Shown: positions 1-12,886 of the stretch, piece after piece
Layout of the letters: every line of letters begins with the position of its first letter
Numbering within the stretch: position 1 is the first letter of the stretch
Assembly: GCA_012295275.1 (NCBI GenBank)
Contig: CM022673.1
Span: forward strand, 22,454,413-22,518,412
Direction: 5' to 3'
Length of the DNA stretch: 64,000 nt
From: Chrysomallon squamiferum
Lineage: Eukaryota; Mollusca; Gastropoda; Neomphalida; Peltospiridae
Notes under the pieces: model-generated
What the model saw: only the letters and a program-made list of their open reading frames with translations
What the model was told of the DNA's origin: nothing
Database searches by the model: none
Position numbers and translations under genes: made by a program

Positions 1-812
1 TCGTGATGTTCAGATTATCGAAATAAGTGATAAACAATTTTGACATAGATATATAAAATATATATGAACTTTGAAAATATTTTAAATTAGTTTTATAGAT
101 GGCCCATTTTTATATATATCTGTTGAAAGTACATATTATTTCTCAATTCTAACAATGTTCTTTTTTCCTTTCCTTTCAAAATTCGGACTTTAATTCTTAA
201 CTGTTAAATGTGCATTATATGATCTTTTTATCTCCACGTCTGTGATGTGCCCATAGCGACTAGTTAACGCTTTTAACACGACCATAATCGTTTTTAGCAA
301 GGGCTTTGTTCTTTTTGTTCTTTACAGTATCTGTATTAATAATTATAGAACAAGGATGTTTTCCAAGTGTAATTCGCCTTAGAGAGGAAACTTGATACAG
401 CCTTTACGTTTAAAATTCATTACGAGATTTTCCAACTAACAACTGATATTATTTTTGAATTATCCAGACCCGAATTGAAATCGTCATCTGTTACCGAGAC
501 TAAGTGACCCGGAAGGGCTAGAAACTTTGACTGTACTGATAAAATTAAGCATGAGATTCCACGTGAGAGACTAAGCTGCTGAATTCACGCTTCACTGGGC
601 ACATTGGCTCTCTGATATGATGGAGTGAGCGGCGTGTTGACAGCAGCGTGCATGACTTCACCGTTTAAAGATAACACCGACTGCAACTGCAATACATCTT
701 CATCATGTCTGACATGCTACATGCAGAGATATTGACGACCAGTCTGTACCATCCCATTGCTTAATGAATTTTCTTTGATTTTGATTTTGATTGATTGATT
801 GATTTTTTTAAA

Positions 813-848
<36 letters not shown>

Positions 849-1469
849 GATTTTTTTTTTTTTTTTTTTTTTTTTACTCTTAAAACTTGTACTCCGTAGC
901 GGATTATCGCAATACTAAATTTAATATACTTTCGATTTTTATAATACCGGATATTATCTTCGATTGTTTACATAATTATTATAAACAAAAATAATTATTA
1001 TTTTAAATGTATAGGAAAAAGAGAGTAGACGTCATACATAATTTTATACATATATGTATCCATTCATCTGTTGTGGATCCACCTTCATGCTAACTGCCCA
1101 TCATTCGATAGCATATAAAGAGGCCTAGATATTTTCTTGAATTCACCATTAGTGCTGTTGGAATGTATTATTCAGTACATGTGGCAGTTTCAATGACTAG
1201 CCGTGAAGGAATCATCAGTTCATATATTTCAAATCGTTATCTGATTATTCATTCATTCTCACCGGCATACAAATCAATGATTGATCTAATGTCTAATTCT
1301 CCAACATTTGCATTTCGGTTATCCTAAAAGAATTTGAACAGATACAATATTTGTCTGTACATGACTGCAGGATATGCAATACTATAGCTTTTGATACTGT
1401 ATTTATTTGTTTCTTATAATTAATTTACTTTTATTATTTATTTATTTATTTCTTCTTCTTCTTCTTCTT

Positions 1470-1500
<31 letters not shown>

Positions 1501-1529
1501 TTATTATTATTAGTCATCTGTTATTGCAG
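1..1529. other. Upstream flank of the receptor gene, no gene seen
   Basis: I see no coding region here. The stretch holds (ATT)n at 817-848, a T run at 851-875 and a (TTC)n tract at 1451-1499. A splice acceptor (ttattgcag, ending at 1529) directly precedes the first coding exon of the receptor. A non-coding 5' exon must therefore lie upstream, but I could not place it. A comparatively GC-rich patch at about 540-740 is the best candidate, on composition alone. Confidence 0.5.
1451..1511. repeat. (TTC)n-(TTA)n tract before the receptor start exon
   Basis: About 16 TTC units followed by a few TTA units, ending less than 20 bp before the acceptor of the exon with the start codon. Confidence 0.97.
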
Positions 1530-1554
1530 GAAACTGTCAGACAGCTCAGGCAGA

Positions 1555-1747
1555 ATGAAGGAAGAGGACAGATCAACTAATCTCCGTCACACGAAAACCA
1601 CGCCATTTTGTATTTACGTCATCGTGTTCTTTTCTCTGATTGGTGAGTTCCTATCTATTATATGATTCATTAATTCATACAAATATTTTTTATATATAAA
1701 TTTATATGATTTTGTTATATTTTTAAAATTATTGTTATAAAATTACG

Positions 1748-1801
<54 letters not shown>

Positions 1802-1957
1802 TTTATTATCATTATTTTCTGTACATCTCTCTCTCCTCAGTAAACGTTAAAATTCTCTTTATAATTAATTTAACTTCTGTGAAATGCTGATTTGTTTGTT
1901 TATATATATATATTTATATATTCTTATTTATTATTCTTTCTTTTTAATATAAAATTT

Positions 1958-2046
<89 letters not shown>

Positions 2047-2409
2047 TTATCCCAGTTCATCCGCGCTATATGTTAAATAAATTAATTAATCTCTATATAG
2101 CGGGTACCACAGCTGTTGACAACGATGCACAGTATCGGTTGGTCCGGGATCTTTTGAAACCATATGACAAAAGAGTCCGGCCAGCTCTAAACTTTTCCGA
2201 GTCTCTGAACGTCACATTCGGTGTAGCGTTAGCGCAAATTATTGACGTTGTGAGTATTTTCTATTTTATAAACATTGTTTGTCTGTTTTCCAAGTAACAA
2301 ACACATGATATCATTTATTTCATTTTAATATATTTTATTTTAGTTCATTTCATTATTATGATCGATGATTATGAATTATTATTAATCAATAAATTTTTAA
2401 ATATATTGA

Positions 2410-2455
<46 letters not shown>

Positions 2456-4153
2456 TTACTCATGCTTTTTTTACTCATTAATATACCGTATAAATTTCGG
2501 AAGGATATTTGCTGCAGTTAGTAGCTAATGGTTTGGAACACACGAATTCTTGCAGCCTATTTAGAAAACTAAATATCCTCTTTGAAGTGAAATTTGGAAA
2601 TCTTTGAGCCCGAGTTTATAATGATATTTTAATAGCTATTAATTAAATCGTTAAGATCGCTATATGCTAGTAAACAGCTTAGATTCTATAGCACAGTTTC
2701 CTCTTATATTAACTGATAATATGATGTCTATCATAGTTATAAGCAGTATACTGTTATTTATTTTGTAGTGTAATCAGCTGAATGTAGTATGTTCTAATAA
2801 TAATTATATCACGTAAAGGCAGTTCCAAGGGCATACAGTCTGTGAAACCCTGATGTTTTTGCTTTATTAATAACAAAATTTCATCAGTGTGAGTTATATA
2901 AACTATAGTTATGATAACATATGTTACAGTTTTTAACCTATGAGTTTCCTAAGTCAGTACAGGTAGTTTCATATGAATTAACATATTTACTGTTTCAACA
3001 AATGTAATTTCATCAATTTTATTTCCACTATAACAACTGAACTATGTAAACGCATATCCTAGTATATTAGACATAATACCATATTTTATTACAAACGATT
3101 ACTTCAGCTGCATTTTTTAAATATATTAGTTACTCGAAGTGTATCAGCATTATCGTGAAGTACCGGTATTTCTGTTTCATTATTATTGTGAAGTACCTTT
3201 ATTTCGATATTAATACGTCTATTTCAGTTGGAATCAGTTGCTCTGCTATTACTGAACAGGATATGTGTTTGTCTTATAACTGTATATTTGCTTTAGAATC
3301 GTAAACATGTATAAAAAGGTAGAATTTCGGTGTTGTTATAAATTATAACCCACCTGCGTAGTTCCAGTTTTATCTGATAAAATGTGATGAATGTAACTGA
3401 ATACCATTCCTGAATGTTAAACTAAAGCACGCGAATGCTGGGCTTTTCTTGCATGTTTCAATGGATTTGATACTTCAATCAACTTACACTGGTAGACAAG
3501 TTAAGTAAAACTGGCGACGTTGTAATTCCAGTCGGGGCTGAGCAATTCGGACGGAATCACGCGAATAGGAAATCAGTCAGTTAGGTTTCCATTCACTACT
3601 TGAGCGAGTAGAGGGGTAGTGATAAAATTCTGTGTTTAAGCACGCCACTTTAATTGCGAACGTCTCCTGTTTACGACTATCGTAATTGTTCATCATTTGC
3701 CGTGGTTGATATCCGTATATCACGAACAGTCGATTTATCCGGATTGATATGTCATGTGACCGTAACCTGATTTTCTTTTTTCTTTTTCGTGTTTTTCGTT
3801 TCGCTGAATTTGCAATACACGTATAATCATGGAAAATGCACATGCTCGTACACAAACGTATAGTTTAAGACATACCTCTACTAACACATTTACGTATACA
3901 TATCCACAAACTCAGACAAACAAACACGCGCACGCACGCACATTAGGGATATCCAGGAATTTAGAGAATAATTAAAAACTGTTAGGAATTCACAAGTAGC
4001 TGAATGATAAGTTTCGCGTGTCGATTTGATTTATGAGATCGTGAGTTTGATTTGGCCATTAATTCATTTTTAGAACACCTCAGATTTCTACATGCTTTTA
4101 ACAAAGCTGTCTTCAAATTTTACTTTCTAAAATAATATTATTAATATTTAATA

Positions 4154-4195
<42 letters not shown>

Positions 4196-7100
4196 GCAAC
4201 AGCAACAACAAGAATAATAATTAATCAGTTAATTAATATTCATTAAGAATTTAAAGGTTTCTTGAAAATCTATAAAAGTTCTTAAAAATAATGTTAGAAT
4301 TTTAAATATATCACAAAGAATGCAGATAAAGTTCAAGAAAAATGCAGGATTTAAAGTTAGAATTTTATAAAAAAAAAAAAAAAAAAAAAAGAAAAGGAAA
4401 AAAACGTCCACTTCCTCCGAAAAGAAAAGGAAACTTTTAATAATTAAAACAACGCATTTATTCATTTATTTATTTACATACTTACTAAAAATAACCAGAA
4501 AAAAGTCTGTAATTTTGAGAAATATTTTCTAAATTTATTTTTTATATTTGTTTTTGTTTTCTATTTTCAGGATGAAAAAAATCAAATTATTACAACCAAC
4601 TGCTGGTTAAATCAAGTAAGTTTTCTTTTTCTTTAATTCTTAATTATATATTTTGTTATTTTAATAACAATAAGAACAATATTATTATTACTGTATTGTT
4701 ATTGATATCGTATATTTAATTACCTCTGTTACAATTGTTATTGTCACCAACGTGGATCTGAACACAGCATTCCAAACATTCATTACGGTTCATTTTATAT
4801 CTGGTAGGATGTTAACTGTATAACAAGGCAATTCAGCGTAATGCATGGTTGCCAATGTTTCCTGTTTATCACACACGTAAAGCTTGATAACGTGGTCTAT
4901 AAAGATTTTCAAGTTTCCGAACACTGAATATCGTTACTTAATAGATATAAAAAATTAATAACTCACGAAGGATCAAAGAAAAACCAGTTGAACATTTACT
5001 GTAGAGAAATAACTTTATGTCATATTAAAGCAAACTTTAGAAAAATCAATGTTTCCCCCCCAAAAAAAAAATACTAGCCAAAGAGTTATTTATTATCTTA
5101 GAAAACTGATTCAGTAAAACGAAATAGTATGTGGATATGTATGTATGTATATTTGTATGTATATATCTATATCAGTATCTATCTATCTATCTGTGTGTGA
5201 ATATGTTTGGGTGTGTATGTGTGCGTGTGTATGTGTTTATGTGTATTTATTATGTATGCATTTGTCCGGATGTGAATGGATTGATGGATGGATGGATGGT
5301 TGCATGTTCGTAAGTATGAATGATTGACTGATTGATTGATTTCTTGCCATAGAATTCGGTTTTTAGTCATCAAAAGATATATATATTTGTCAATGTTTTC
5401 GCATGTGTAAGTTGTTTTTTCATGTAAGCATCTGTCAGTTTTTATAGATTCTCACACTTTCTTGAATTAATACATTATCACTTGTTATCTGTTTATTATA
5501 CGCAGGGTTGGATAGATCCGAAGTTGCGCTGGGAACCTAAGAAATACGGAAATATAACCGTAGTTAGAATACCGTTCAAGGAAATCTGGCTGCCCGATAT
5601 TGTTCTTTACAATACGTAATATATTTTTATACATCCTTATTGCTTTATCAGCATTGACACTCATGATAAATAGATATATAGATAGATAAATAAACAAACA
5701 AACAAACAAAATAAATAAATAAACACTTATTTAAAATAAAATAAAATTATCGGTATCCCAACAAGATATAATTATCTATGAAAAATATTATTTTGAACAT
5801 AGTTCATTCATTTTTTATTCAGCTTTGGACGTCAGTAAAATAAAGCAACATTTTTCTTATACAAACTTACAATCCTTATTTGTGCGTGGACTGTCATTAT
5901 ACAATTGTTTTCACATGTCAACATCCAGTCATTCCATTGTGAATGACTGTCAGTATAAAACTCGTGCTTCACACGTTATAAATTTTTCTGTGAGCACGTA
6001 TCAAGAAGTTGCTTTGTCTTTGCCAATAAGTTTGATATAAAATTATATAAAAGAGACGCTTCCAAAAATAAAATTGCTATGTATATTTGTAAGTGGAATG
6101 AAAGAAAAAAGATTTTAAAAAATAAAAGAAAGAAAAATGAAAAAGAATGCATGACTGATTGACTGATTGCCCGACTGATCAACTGACTGACTGACTGACT
6201 GACTGACTGATTGATTGATTTATTGATTGGTTGATTTCTCGTTATTACAGTGTCTAGCTTGTTATTTAGAATAATTTTACTTATGTTTAATTATATATGT
6301 CTGTATATTTGTAAGTGGAATGAAAGAAAAAAGATTTTAAAAAATAAAAGAAAGAAAAATGAAAAAGAATGCACGAGACAAAAAACCCCACATGTTAACA
6401 ACACGATAAGAAGATAAATAAATAAATAAAAGACTACAAAAAAAAAATATATATATATAAATAAATAAATAATAATAATAATAAAATAAAATAAAAAGAA
6501 AAGTGAGAAAATATAGCTTAAGTTCAAAATATTTTAAATTTGTGTTGATTGGCGCTTGAAGTTATTTTGTGCATATTCCAAATATGGAAAATAAAGAACT
6601 ATAAATACAGAGAAAATCCTTTATACTTTATGTAAGCTTTTTCACTGTCGTACAGAGCTGAAGTAACCAGCCCGGATTTCACCAGCGTCAGCACCAACGT
6701 AATCGTCACCCACGACGGCAATGTCACGTGGTTGTCCATGGTAATTTTCAAGAGTTCCTGTTCTATCGACGTTCAGTATTTCCCGTTTGATGAACAGAAC
6801 TGTTCCATGTCATTCTCATCGTGGACGTACGACGCCTACCAAGTTAACATCCTCAACGTCGGCACTGAGGGCGACATCTCCAACTACATGAACAGCACTG
6901 AGTGGAATTTGGTCAAATTTGTACAAGAGCGACAAGTAAATATATCTTGAACAATTTCTTTATATAACTATATTTATCTGCCTTCTCTGTGTCCCTTTCT
7001 GTCTGCTTTCTGTTTATCAGCCCTTATCAATATCTGCCTATTTGTCTGTCTGTCTGTCTATATAGCTTACCTGTTTTGTCTATTTACTATCTCTATTTGG

Positions 7101-10100
7101 TGTTTTTTTTCTGACTGTCATTTTTCTTATGCCTATATTTCACCTGTCCCTTTCTTTCCGTGGCTATCAAACTCGTATATTGTTATTATTACAATTATAT
7201 TTTCCTTTTCATGTAACGTAAATTAAATTTTAAATTTTAATTTATTTTTTCAGATTTGCTATGAGCCGAGAAAAGAGTTATTCACGTGGTTTTCATTTTT
7301 ATTATTATTTTAATTTCAATGTTGTTTTTTGGGGGGTTTTTTTCGTGTTTCGGGAAATGTTTAAACAGTACTAAACATTTCACAAAATACAGTTAGGATT
7401 GTGCTAGTGATCATATTCCTATACTAACTGTATAATTCAAATTTAACATGTTGCCGATCTCTAGCCAATGTCGCTAAAGCGCATACAAAGTAAATTATAT
7501 ATAAAATAATATTGAATTAGTAACTATATCGGACGGGATTTATTTCTGACATTATTATTATTATTTGTTTTTCATGTTAAATTTGAAATAACAATAATAA
7601 TAACAATACTACTACTAATAATAAAATATATACAGTGGGGTACCCTATAACGAATATAACCGGTTCCAGAACCTCGTTCGTTCTTTATAGGGTCCAGTGA
7701 AATACATGTTATAACGGGTAATCGATCCTGACCCCCAAATACCCCCCTCTTAAAATACAATATAATATAATATAATACACTAGTAAAATAAGTTTTTAAA
7801 TGTACATTTAATCTCCAGAAATGAAGAGTATCATTAATACTGTATCTTACCTTGCTGTTGCTGAGCTTGCAGGAGAGGAGGCAGAAGAGGTGGGAGGAGA
7901 TAATTTCTGAGAAGAGGTGACAGGAAAGGAGTGATCCTTAGAGCCCACTTTGGTGATTGTCCCAGTTCGTCCGTTGGAGGTTTTTTACATTAGGAATCCA
8001 GGGTTGACTGCTTCAACCTGGATTTCGGGATCTTTCAAAATTAGGCCGTCAGTTTCATAAAAAATATTAAAGCCCGTTTCTACAGCACCATCATCAGGAT
8101 GATATTCCTTAACAATTTTGAAAAGTTTATTCCAGCACCAGAACATATCTTTCAATTCTAGGGCTGGTATCACATGTCTTTGCTCCTTGTCCCCTACCTC
8201 CCCTGACTCCTCAGAAATATTCTTCTGTGCTCGTTATGGGAACCTTGTTTCGTTATGGAGATTCATAGGTAAAACGTTTCGTTATAACGATATTCGTAGT
8301 ACAATCCGTTCGTTATAGGGTACTCCACGTACAATAAATAAATATATTCTTGCAGTTAGTTTATGTGCATGATGGTATTTTCATTAATATCAAATTTATC
8401 TTTATTCCAGGTTTCTGAAAAGAGATTTTCCAATGAAGAAAAATTATATAATTTAGATCGTTTGATTTTTTGTTTCTTTGGTTGTTTCAAAAATTCAATA
8501 TTATTATCGGCGAATGGGTGAATATGCTGATTATTTGGAGATTGTTAGCCTGAAGTATTTATATATTTATTATTATCAATTTATGACAGCAGTTTTCAGT
8601 ATTATTGTATTTTAACAGTATTTATTGAATTTATTTATTTTACTTTATTTTATACTTCACCTTACGTTACTTTACTTTATTTTACTTTACATTACTTTAC
8701 GTAACTTTGTTGTATTTTACTTTATTTTATACTTCATCTTACGTTACATTACTTTATTTTACTTTACGTAACTTTATTGTATTATACTTTATTTTATACT
8801 TCATCTTACAATTACATTACTTTATATTACTTTACGTAACTTTATTGTATTATACTTTATTTTATACTTCATCTTTCAATTACATTACTTTATGTTACTT
8901 TACGTTATGTTACTTTATTATTCTTTATTTTATTCTACTTGTTTTATGGTGTTTTATATTATTTTGCTTTTGCATTACTGTATTTAGTTTTTATATATTT
9001 TTTATTAACTTTGTTGGTTTTTAATATTTCATTCACTGACAGTCTGTATTAGATTCTTGGCCAGATTATATATATATATATATATATATACATTCTAAAT
9101 TTTTATCAGTTAATTTGTAAAACATGAGGAGCGCTCTAAGAAAAAAATTCTGTGTTAAAAAAAAAAAATCTTTTTTTTTTTTTTTTTTATTGTTGTTATT
9201 AAAGATAAATAAATAAATAAATATATTTGTTAAAATAAAGACGGAATATGGTACTATTATTATTATTATTTCTATTAGACATTGTTTTAAGAAAAAATTC
9301 CTTGCCTATATTAAATTTTGTTTTGAAAGATAATAAACACAATAATAATAAAAAATAAATAAATAAACAAACAAAATAAACCAAAGAATTGCAAATTTAA
9401 TAAAATCAAAACATTTTTAACTGGAGATCAAAATGATGTTAAAGTTAAATTATAGCTTTAAGAAAAGCAATAAATTCTCTGTTTTAATTGCAGGTTGTAG
9501 TTTTCAGCTGTTGTCCAGAACCTTACATCTTCATAACTTACTACATCGCCATCAAGCGAAGACCTTTGTTTTATTTATTTAACATGGTTATGCCCTGTAT
9601 CCTTATCTCCATGGTCGCTCTCCTCGGATTCTACATGCCCTCTGACTCTGGGGAGAAAATATCCATGGGAATCACCACACTATTGTCCATGACCGTCTTT
9701 CTAATGATGGTGGTCGAGCAGATGCCACCATCCTCGGATGATCTTCCGATCGTCGGTATGTCCGTCCATATATCCAGCATGGCGTACGAGGCACGACTGC
9801 TGTTATAGCCACCTGGTTGCTCGTGTTTTGCTTTTTATGCATTTAGTAAAATTTTATTTGTTTATATATTTATATACTGTTTTCCGTCTTTCTTCGCCAT
9901 TTCAAAAACATTGTACATCAAAACTAAATATATTTTGTTAGTATTATAAAGCGAATCAGAATATGAAAATAAAATTATAAAATTATAAATTAATTACATT
10001 TTATACCAAATTGAATAAACTATGCCGCAACATAAAATAAATAAATAAATATATAAAAATTAAAACAAAAATATTTTTATATCTTTATAACAAATTTAAT

Positions 10101-12886
10101 TACATTCATGCCGTTATAAAAGCTCAATACTCCTAAGCAAGATATATCACTTTGATGTGCAATGTACACCAAAGCTTCATTACACTGTATATTTACTCCA
10201 ATAACCAGACAAACATTCGAAGAAACAAGAATGGAAAACATAATAGCATCGTGTTAACTAAAGAAACTAAGCCAATAATGCCCATCTTTGTTTGTTAGGT
10301 TGTAATATTCAGCTGCTGTCCTCAGCCTTACATCTTCATCAACTACTACATCCTCATCAAGAGGCGTCCTCTCTTCTACATGTTTAATCTCGTCGTGCCT
10401 TGTCTGTTGATCAGTCTGGTTTCTCTTCTCGGATTCTACATGCCTTCTGACTCGGGCGAGAAAATATCCATGGGAATCACTACTCTGTTGTCCTTGACCG
10501 TCTTCCTTATGATAGTTGCTGACATGCTCCCGCCTACGTCTGACGTCTTGCCGCTTATTGGTGGGTACCTATATACTGACCTGCCTAAAGATGTAATTTC
10601 CAACAGAAATATATTCCTCTTAAAACATTAAGTACTAGCTTGTAGATGACGACTGACAAAATAAACTCTTTTGATAGAACTCAATCTTTTATAAGGTTTG
10701 AATTTTAACAAAGATATTTTCTATGTTAATAATCATAATGATGCAAATGTGTCATCTAACAAAGGCAAAAAATAAACTGCTGATCATTTTCGTGATCTTT
10801 TAATTTTTTGATTTAAATTTTCCTTTCTCAAAAAAAAAAAAAAAATGGTTAAGAATATTAAGATTGTTGCTGATCTCTCTTGTTGGTCTTATTACAATGT
10901 GAAGACTTAGACTTTCTAATATAATGACAGTTAGCTAACACAACATAACCATAGTGTATAAAACTTTTGATTTAACACGAAAAATGTGCAAATCGTTATC
11001 ATCCTAATAGTGGTCCTGTCAAACAAAGATTTCATATTCTACACCAATTCGGTCAAATAGATTTTTTAAAGTTCAGGATGTCAATTTGAAGAGAAACAAG
11101 ACTAATGTTCAGATAATTGTGGTATTCCGAAAGTAAGCTTTCGAACACAGAGTTTTACATATATGTAAATTTGCACTACTGCAATTGTACTACAAGTTAT
11201 TCTACTGTCCATGTGTTAATATAATGAGGTAGAGCTTTCACTCACTTTCTGTAAACTCGTGGAAAAACCTATTCTGCAGTTTTAAGTTGCTAAGCAGAAC
11301 CTTTACAACATAATTTACTGCTTTATCGCACTGTCACTATATTTTCCTCAAACATAATGATTATCTCTTCTCGATCATGTGGCGTATTCATAGTTCAAAA
11401 TCCTTGTCATCTACATGTTAGTTTGAAAAATAATCTGACGTACAAAGCATGAAACATTGTTTTCTATTACTTGCTTTCTCGTTCTGTAATACACAGCACT
11501 TTATAATTCCTATAGAGAACATCGTAAAATGTTTGATATTTGAAATTAGAATAAAAAATGTCGGTTAGATTGATTTTTTTTTTTTTTGATTTTTTTATTT
11601 GGCTGTGAGCTTTTCGTTTTTAACATTTGTTGTGGCATTTAGCTAATAATATGTAAAACTTTCTGTGATAGCTGCATGTAAGTAGATTGAGTTTTATTAA
11701 CAAAGACCTACCATTACCGTAGATTTTCCCTTCGGTGTTAAATCAAATCCTAATAAGAATCTTACAGATTTTTTTCAAAATATTAACACATGTATTTAAA
11801 ATTTCACGCTCTTATATTAGATATTTTATCGAATAAATAATTTGTTAACTTTTAACTCGCCCACTTAGTCACTTGTATCATTCGATACAGCGGAAGTAAA
11901 ACAAAGTACTAGACGATAACTAAATAATTATTCATTGATATTTATATCAGAATTCTTTCATAAACTACTGTGATTTTACAGAATTTAGTATGTCGACAAA
12001 TAGCTTTTTAAATCTAACGTGAATTATATCATATATTAATGTTACGAAGCTCAAAATTGATGAGTGCTATTTTACAGGGTTGTACTATGGAATAACCATT
12101 GTCGTGGTGTCCTCGGCGACAGCGATGACGGTGCTAACACTGAACATACACCATAAAGGACAACGCGGACAGGAGATACCTAGTATTGTGAGGACTATAT
12201 TTTTCGATGTGGTTGCAAAAATCCTTTTCATTAAAGTTGATTCTAAGGCCGAGGCCCCGGAACGAGGAATGGTAAGATCATTTTACCGAAGAATTCTTCA
12301 GATTTTTGTTTTATTCGTTTATTTTGTTTCATTTTTCATAATCATTTAAACTGCACATTTTATTACAGCTCATAAACCTATTACTGCAAATTAATTTTAT
12401 ATTACCCTTTCAACTGTTCTTCAGTCTTAATTTTGTATTATTATTACTTATTTTCAGATTTAACTGTTTTTAAAAGACTTTACATATACAAACATTAATT
12501 AAGAAAAAGTATGTTTATTGTTACAGCAACCCATCCCTCAGACTGACTACTACATGAAATATGAAAGTGAGAAATTAACAGAAAATGGCGGCTTATCTCC
12601 TCGATTCACCAGAAAAGTTCCTACTGCAAGCGGGACACCCTCTCACACTGACAACACGGAGAGACAGTTCATGCGCGTGTTACAGAAAGTTTATCAGACA
12701 ATTGAGAAAAACGAAATGCGTCTGGCGGACCAGGATCGTAGAGACCACATCAAGTATGAATGGCAGCAGCTCGCCCTTATTCTCGACCGGGTTCTTCTAA
12801 TTGTGTTTTTGATGGTTACTACCTGCGTGACACTCGGCATCTTTCTTCCGTCTCCGCATTCCACAGCATTCGGGGCAAGTTACTAA
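1555..12886 (+). CDS. Nicotinic acetylcholine receptor alpha-type subunit (Cys-loop ligand-gated channel)
   Basis: Plasma-membrane subunit of a pentameric acetylcholine-gated cation channel. Coding exons: 1555-1642, 2101-2249, 4571-4615, 5506-5615, 6656-6935, then either 9494-9755 or 10299-10560, then 12078-12271 and 12527-12886. With one alternative exon the total is 1488 nt, or 495 residues, in frame throughout. Visible motifs are a hydrophobic leader after a basic N-terminus, loop D (GWIDPKLRW), loop A (WLPDIVLYN), a Cys-loop with 13 residues between the cysteines, loop B (SSWTYD), and loop C with the vicinal cysteine pair of alpha subunits (FSCCPEPY or FSCCPQPY). They are followed by TM1-TM3, a roughly 120-residue cytoplasmic loop and TM4 near the C-terminus. 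TM2 begins GEKIS, with Glu at -1', which predicts cation selectivity. The loop C tyrosine before the cysteine pair is Phe. The 45-bp and 110-bp exons match sizes common in nAChR genes. The subtype is not assigned. Confidence 0.93.
1961..2044. repeat. Compound (TC)n-(AC)n microsatellite in receptor intron 1
   Basis: About 18 TC units run directly into about 22 AC units, ending 56 bp before the acceptor of the second coding exon. The polypyrimidine strand of the TC part faces that acceptor. Confidence 0.97.
6079..6375. repeat. Direct duplication of about 72 bp in a receptor intron
   Basis: The block starting gtatatttgtaagtggaatg at about 6079-6150 recurs apparently without change at about 6303-6374. 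The two copies are separated by (CTGA)n and other simple sequence. It lies in the intron between 5615 and 6656. Confidence 0.85.
7633..8329. mobile_element. Short pogo/Tigger-like DNA transposon remnant
   Basis: Inverted ends: 5' CAGTGGGGTACCCTATAACG and, at the right end read inward, CGTGGAGTACCCTATAACG. Both ends abut the dinucleotide TA (7631-7632 and 8330-8331), the usual target duplication of Tc1/mariner/pogo elements. The subterminal regions repeat CGTTATAACG-type palindromes, a style seen in Tigger-like elements. The minus strand keeps an open stretch of about 80 codons (about 8230 to 7985), including FWCWNKLFKIVKEYHPDD. This could be a transposase C-terminal fragment, but I do not recognise it firmly. 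About 700 bp long and surely non-autonomous. It sits in the intron before the duplicated receptor exons. Confidence 0.75.
8640..8960. repeat. Minisatellite with a period near 68 bp
   Basis: About four diverged copies of a unit containing ttacgtaacttt, ttgtatt, actttattttatacttcatctt and attacattactttat. Copies start near 8697, 8763 and 8833, with partial units on either side. T-rich on the plus strand. The long open frame over it is a composition effect. Confidence 0.75.
9494..9755 (+). CDS. Receptor alternative exon 6a: loop C, TM1, TM2, start of TM3
   Basis: A 262-bp exon bounded by ttgcag and gtatgt. It enters in phase 0 and leaves in phase 1. It encodes the vicinal-cysteine loop (FSCCPEPY), TM1 and the pore-lining TM2. 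The outer end of TM2 reads MMVVEQMPP, with Glu at 20'. It aligns residue for residue with the exon at 10299-10560, with about 20 of 87 residues different. Downstream splicing goes to 12078, giving a glycine at the junction. Confidence 0.92.
10299..10560 (+). CDS. Receptor alternative exon 6b: duplicate of exon 6a
   Basis: A second intact 262-bp copy of the loop C/TM1/TM2 exon, with its own acceptor (tttgttag) and donor (gtgggt), same entry phase 0 and exit phase 1. Loop C is FSCCPQPY (Glu to Gln). The outer TM2 end reads MIVADMLPP, so the 20' residue is Asp instead of Glu and 19' is Ala instead of Val. Including both copies or skipping both would shift frame and meet a stop soon after. The arrangement therefore fits mutually exclusive splicing rather than a pseudo-exon. 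Confidence 0.9.

Noticed and set aside
3577-3855. 92-codon minus-strand open frame with a basic run
   Set aside because: No recognisable motif, no splice context, and it lies in a receptor intron.
3985-4070. Possible tRNA-derived SINE head (gatcgtgagtttgatttgg)
   Set aside because: Only a weak B-box match and no clear tail or target duplication.
8707-9024. 105-codon open frame rich in Leu, Tyr and Phe
   Set aside because: It is produced by the AT-rich minisatellite, with no coding signature.
10561-12077. Possible third alternative receptor exon in the next intron
   Set aside because: I looked for another CCPxPY/GEKIS-like coding block and saw none; the intron is uniformly AT-rich.
1555-12886. 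Receptor as a divergent chemotactile-type receptor derived from nAChRs
   Set aside because: It keeps the loop B Trp, the loop D Trp, the vicinal cysteines and the loop C second Tyr, which fit an ordinary acetylcholine-binding subunit.
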